A stretch of DNA of 43,154 bases from Promethearchaeota archaeon (GTDB lineage Archaea; Asgardarchaeota; Lokiarchaeia; Sigyniarchaeales; SOKP01): the NCBI GenBank assembly GCA_008080765.1, contig SHMU01000010.1, positions 1-43,154 of the forward strand. The letters are read 5' to 3'. The notes beneath the pieces were generated by a model. The model worked only from the letters and a program-made list of their open reading frames with translations. It had not been told where the DNA came from and ran no database searches. Below, piece after piece: positions 40,632 through 43,154 of the stretch. The first letter of the stretch is position 1. Every line of letters starts with the position of its first letter. Both the position numbers and the translations under genes were made by a program.

Positions 40632-42014
40632 TTATTTCTTCTCTTTTGTAGCATAATCTTCATGGGTATGATCAGGTTCGTGCCAACAATAGGGGAAGGA
40701 GGCAAAAAAGTCACCAGTTTCACATTCAGCATGAACTCTACAACCTCCGCCGCATAGCTCTAGGTGGTGGCAGGTTGCACATTTTCCAGTGCGTTTTCGA
40801 TCACGTATATCTTTAAATAATTGGGTTTCCATTATCTCTTTAAATGTTTGCTTACGAAGATTTCCCAGAACTAATTCTGAAGGATAATCACACGGGAAAA
40901 AGTTTCCATTTACATCAATCCCCGAGACCAATCGACATGCTTGACAGCCCACACCCCATTCGAGAGCAGTTAGTTCCTCATCGTTCTGAGGAGTTTCCAT
41001 AAATGGAACCATATCGAAGGTATTTGCTCTATTCAGTGTTGTTGCTTTACCTTTCCGTATTGCATCAACTACGTTTTCGTATTTAAAATCATAAAAGTCC
41101 TTATATTGCTGGGGTGTTAATCCTATTTCGTCCCAATTTTTCTTTGCGCTTCTCTGTTTTATAATTGCCCTGAAAAAGGGAATTGCCCCCCATTCTTCGA
41201 TTTGTCTTTTCAATTCCTCTAACTCATCGAAATTTAATTTCATCACAGTGGGAGTACAAATAACAAAATGACCATATTTAACGGCCGATTGAATTGCGTT
41301 TTTGGCATGTTCATAGGCATTAGGGATTCCTCTAATCTTTGTACATTTTTCGGGATCAACGCTGTCAATACTAATAAACATATGGCTCATCTTAGCTTTT
41401 GCACAAAATTCCGCAAATTCATCATCCAAAAAACTTCCATTCGTTGCGATGGCTTGATGATATCCTTTTTCTGCGCAATAATTTATTAGATCCTTGAGGT
41501 CTTTACGGAGAAGGGGCTCCCCTCCAAACCATATGTAACAACCTCTTCTTCCCTGTTCATTCAATGTCGTTTCAACATCATCTACAATCTCAATCCACTG
41601 TTCTGTTGTAAGTTCTTCGCGAGAAGACAAGCTTTCCGCAGCACAATGCAGACAGTTCATATTACATCGGTCGGTCAAATAAATAGTCATATGATACACG
41701 GTAGGCAAAAATGCTTGACCAATTTCATCCCATGAGCGATAAAATTCCTCTCTAATTTTGGATAATTTAATATAGCGATCGCTATCTATCCCAAGTTTTT
41801 TCAATTCATTAACAAGTGTTGCTTGAAAGGCATCGGGAGTTATTTTAAACAAAGCAGAGATGAGATCATCCTTACTTACAAAGCTAGAGTTCTTTAGTCT
41901 TGCAGTTTCCTCTGCGGCATCATGCAATAAAGGTTTAACCGCTGAGCGAAATCCTTCAGGAACTTGGTTTGTAAGTTCTTCAAATAAATCTTGTATTTCT
42001 TTTTTCCATTCCAT
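40632..42014 (-). CDS. Radical SAM/SPASM enzyme 1 with N-terminal PCP_red-like module
   Basis: Residues 1-82 are the shared module (MEWKKEIQDLFEEL...FVSKDDLISALFKITPDAFQ...LKKLGIDSDRYI). The radical SAM core carries CNMNCLHC (Cys117, Cys121, Cys124), WFGGEPLLR and MFISIDSVDPE. The SPASM end has GVGCQACR, FFPCDYPSELVLGNL, GKCATCHHLELCGGGC and FPYCWHE, a full cysteine set. It is clearly paralogous to enzyme 2 at 34623-35999. I chose the ATG at 42014 because it gives the same MEW start as the prenyltransferase; a GTG lies at 42023. It overlaps the end of the upstream membrane protein gene by 35 bases. Confidence 0.9.
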   Translation of the reverse strand: MEWKKEIQDLFEELTNQVPEGFRSAVKPLLHDAAEETARLKNSSFVSKDDLISALFKITPDAFQATLVNELKKLGIDSDRYIKLSKIREEFYRSWDEIGQAFLPTVYHMTIYLTDRCNMNCLHCAAESLSSREELTTEQWIEIVDDVETTLNEQGRRGCYIWFGGEPLLRKDLKDLINYCAEKGYHQAIATNGSFLDDEFAEFCAKAKMSHMFISIDSVDPEKCTKIRGIPNAYEHAKNAIQSAVKYGHFVICTPTVMKLNFDELEELKRQIEEWGAIPFFRAIIKQRSAKKNWDEIGLTPQQYKDFYDFKYENVVDAIRKGKATTLNRANTFDMVPFMETPQNDEELTALEWGVGCQACRLVSGIDVNGNFFPCDYPSELVLGNLRKQTFKEIMETQLFKDIRDRKRTGKCATCHHLELCGGGCRVHAECETGDFFASFPYCWHEPDHTHEDYATKEKK

Positions 42015-42897
42015 ATAATTCACTTTTTAAATTTGTATAGTTAATTGGTTTTAAATTTTCTAAATTGTTTTGAGTTGAGTTTTGATTTAATTCTGATTGT
42101 AATTTGAGTTGAGGTAAACTCAACCAGTCTATTCCCTTTATAAGACATAATCTAATGGTTCTTGATTTACATAAATAAGGAGAAGAAGGATAAAGCTGAA
42201 TAGACAAAATAGTATAATTAAGATGCCATATAAATATTGGTTTATTAAAAGAAGTGGTAATACGTAATTGGCTCTTATTGTTATTTATTAAATAAAAACG
42301 AAGAAATAGTTCAGGAAAAGAAGATTTATAATAAATTAAAAAATAAAGAGCATGCAAATTCCACAAAAATGGTAGGGATTTAAAGTATTTAGGGTCTTTT
42401 ATATCATTTTGCTTATATTTTTCAAGTCCGCCACTTCTTATTACCTTATCAAATTCTGTACTATTCAAGGAATGGGTAAAAATAGAGTCTAATGGATATT
42501 CATAATAACCTCCTTTCACGTCTTTTGAAGTATTTTTAGTATAGCCATAACCAAAAATAAAAAGCGGAGGTTCAGGATCTGAATATCCCTTTTTACAATA
42601 ATGATAGATAGTCGTTTGAATGAAAGCCCAACAGTTTGAGATGATAATGATATCAATTAGATGATTGAGGGTGAAATATGTAAATTGCGTTCCTCCTTCG
42701 GGAATATATACAAGAGGTATTTTCGGCAGAGAAGTTATGAATATGGAGGTTCCACTTTTAATATATTCAGAAAAAAGAGCGGAGAGAATGGGTAAATCTT
42801 TAAAAAAACTAAGCATCAATATAAAAGGAAAACATAACATTAAGATACCAAAAATTATGAGGTATTTCTGCACTTTCGATATCTTTTGAATCTGCAT
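41980..42897 (-). CDS. Membrane-anchored protein of unknown function
   Basis: A 305-residue protein with an N-terminal membrane helix (YLIIFGILMLCFPFILMLSF, ~12-31) and a second hydrophobic segment near 82-98 (LIDIIIISNCWAFIQTT); the rest is polar with many aromatic residues (PEPPLFIFGYGYTKN, GGYYEYPLDSIF). No family is recognised. It is the first gene of the minus-strand cluster and its 3' end overlaps radical SAM gene 1, so it is probably co-transcribed and may anchor or export the product. Confidence 0.65.
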   Translation of the reverse strand: MQIQKISKVQKYLIIFGILMLCFPFILMLSFFKDLPILSALFSEYIKSGTSIFITSLPKIPLVYIPEGGTQFTYFTLNHLIDIIIISNCWAFIQTTIYHYCKKGYSDPEPPLFIFGYGYTKNTSKDVKGGYYEYPLDSIFTHSLNSTEFDKVIRSGGLEKYKQNDIKDPKYFKSLPFLWNLHALYFLIYYKSSFPELFLRFYLINNNKSQLRITTSFNKPIFIWHLNYTILSIQLYPSSPYLCKSRTIRLCLIKGIDWLSLPQLKLQSELNQNSTQNNLENLKPINYTNLKSELYGMEKRNTRFI

Positions 42898-43154
42898 GTA
42901 ACTCGCCTTTATAAAATAAATTGATAATTACTATCTTTTGTCCACAGTTTTTAAACTTTTTTATATTATTATTAGTAGATTTTTGAGAAACTATAGAGTT
43001 ATATCTCTAAACCTTAATTAGAGTTAGATTCGAAAAAAAGAAGCTTTTAATATCTTTCTTTTATTTCTATTTATAAATTAAAAAGACTGTTGATAAAATA
43101 TGAGAAGCTTTCCATATTAATTTTCGTATAGTAATCGCCTCAAACTAATGCAGT

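Noticed and set aside
34623-42897. A short RiPP precursor peptide gene near the radical SAM enzymes
   Set aside because: No small frame with a leader-core look and its own ribosome site was seen in the gaps of the cluster. A precursor encoded elsewhere is not excluded.
1-43154. CRISPR arrays, tRNA and rRNA genes
   Set aside because: Read by eye, I found no regularly spaced repeat array and no tRNA cloverleaf or rRNA-like stretch. A covariance-model scan would be needed to exclude a tRNA with certainty.

Overview
The window is AT-rich and comes from an archaeon, most probably an Asgard (Promethearchaeota) lineage. The reasons are a Rab/Ras-type small GTPase, a degenerate GTPase-like protein with a zinc ribbon, a clear homologue of the eukaryotic U5 snRNP assembly factor AAR2, an RPB9/TFS-like mini zinc ribbon, TATA-type promoters, ADP-forming acyl-CoA synthetase, FilR1- and HFX_2341(CARF)-type archaeal regulators, and a mevalonate/carotenoid complement. 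The exact class (Loki- or Heimdall-like) cannot be fixed from this sequence.

Layout. (1) 288-2497: pseudo-GTPase/zinc-ribbon protein, VOC protein and a FilR1-type regulator. (2) 2734-9034 (+): an acyl-CoA degradation block (small winged-helix protein, acyl-CoA dehydrogenase, enoyl-CoA hydratase, SCP2 carrier, enoyl-CoA isomerase-like protein, small membrane protein, both subunits of ADP-forming acyl-CoA synthetase). Next to it (9154-11163) are a TetR regulator and a divergent 4Fe-4S protein that share a promoter region with two operator-like palindromes. (3) 11192-12369: a PPOX/Nim-like flavoprotein and an orphan AbiEi-like regulator. (4) 12709-15652 (-): lycopene cyclase, CrtI-type desaturase and CruF-type hydratase. 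An orphan IS200/IS605-type hairpin and a 47-residue zinc ribbon follow. (5) 16254-18040: an MDR oxidoreductase and an ICMT-like methyltransferase. (6) 18162-29953: isoprenoid and lipid metabolism: GlpAB, diphosphomevalonate decarboxylase, class II HMG-CoA reductase, second CrtI, CrtB, CrtZ, HMG-CoA synthase and type 2 IPP isomerase. (7) 30228-32769: small GTPase, AAR2 homologue (its N-terminus lies upstream of any ATG/GTG/TTG start) and a divergent CARF-HTH regulator. (8) 32780-42897 (-): a second HMG-CoA synthase-like protein, then a striking gene set: two radical SAM/SPASM enzymes, two U32-peptidase-like proteins (one fused to SCP2), an NphB/CloQ-type ABBA aromatic prenyltransferase and a membrane protein.

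How the genes fit together. Regions 4 and 6 give parts of a route from HMG-CoA through mevalonate diphosphate and IPP/DMAPP to phytoene and then cyclised, hydroxylated carotenoids. Region 8 is the best candidate for an undescribed system. Four of its proteins share an ~80-residue module that starts with W and resembles the PCP_red domain, placed N-terminally in both radical SAM enzymes and the prenyltransferase and internally in the U32-SCP2 fusion. U32-like proteins together with SCP2 recall UbiU/UbiV/UbiT of oxygen-independent ubiquinone synthesis. My inference is an anaerobic pathway that builds a prenylated aromatic (quinone-like or peptide-derived) metabolite on a module-organised complex, fed by the neighbouring isoprenoid genes.
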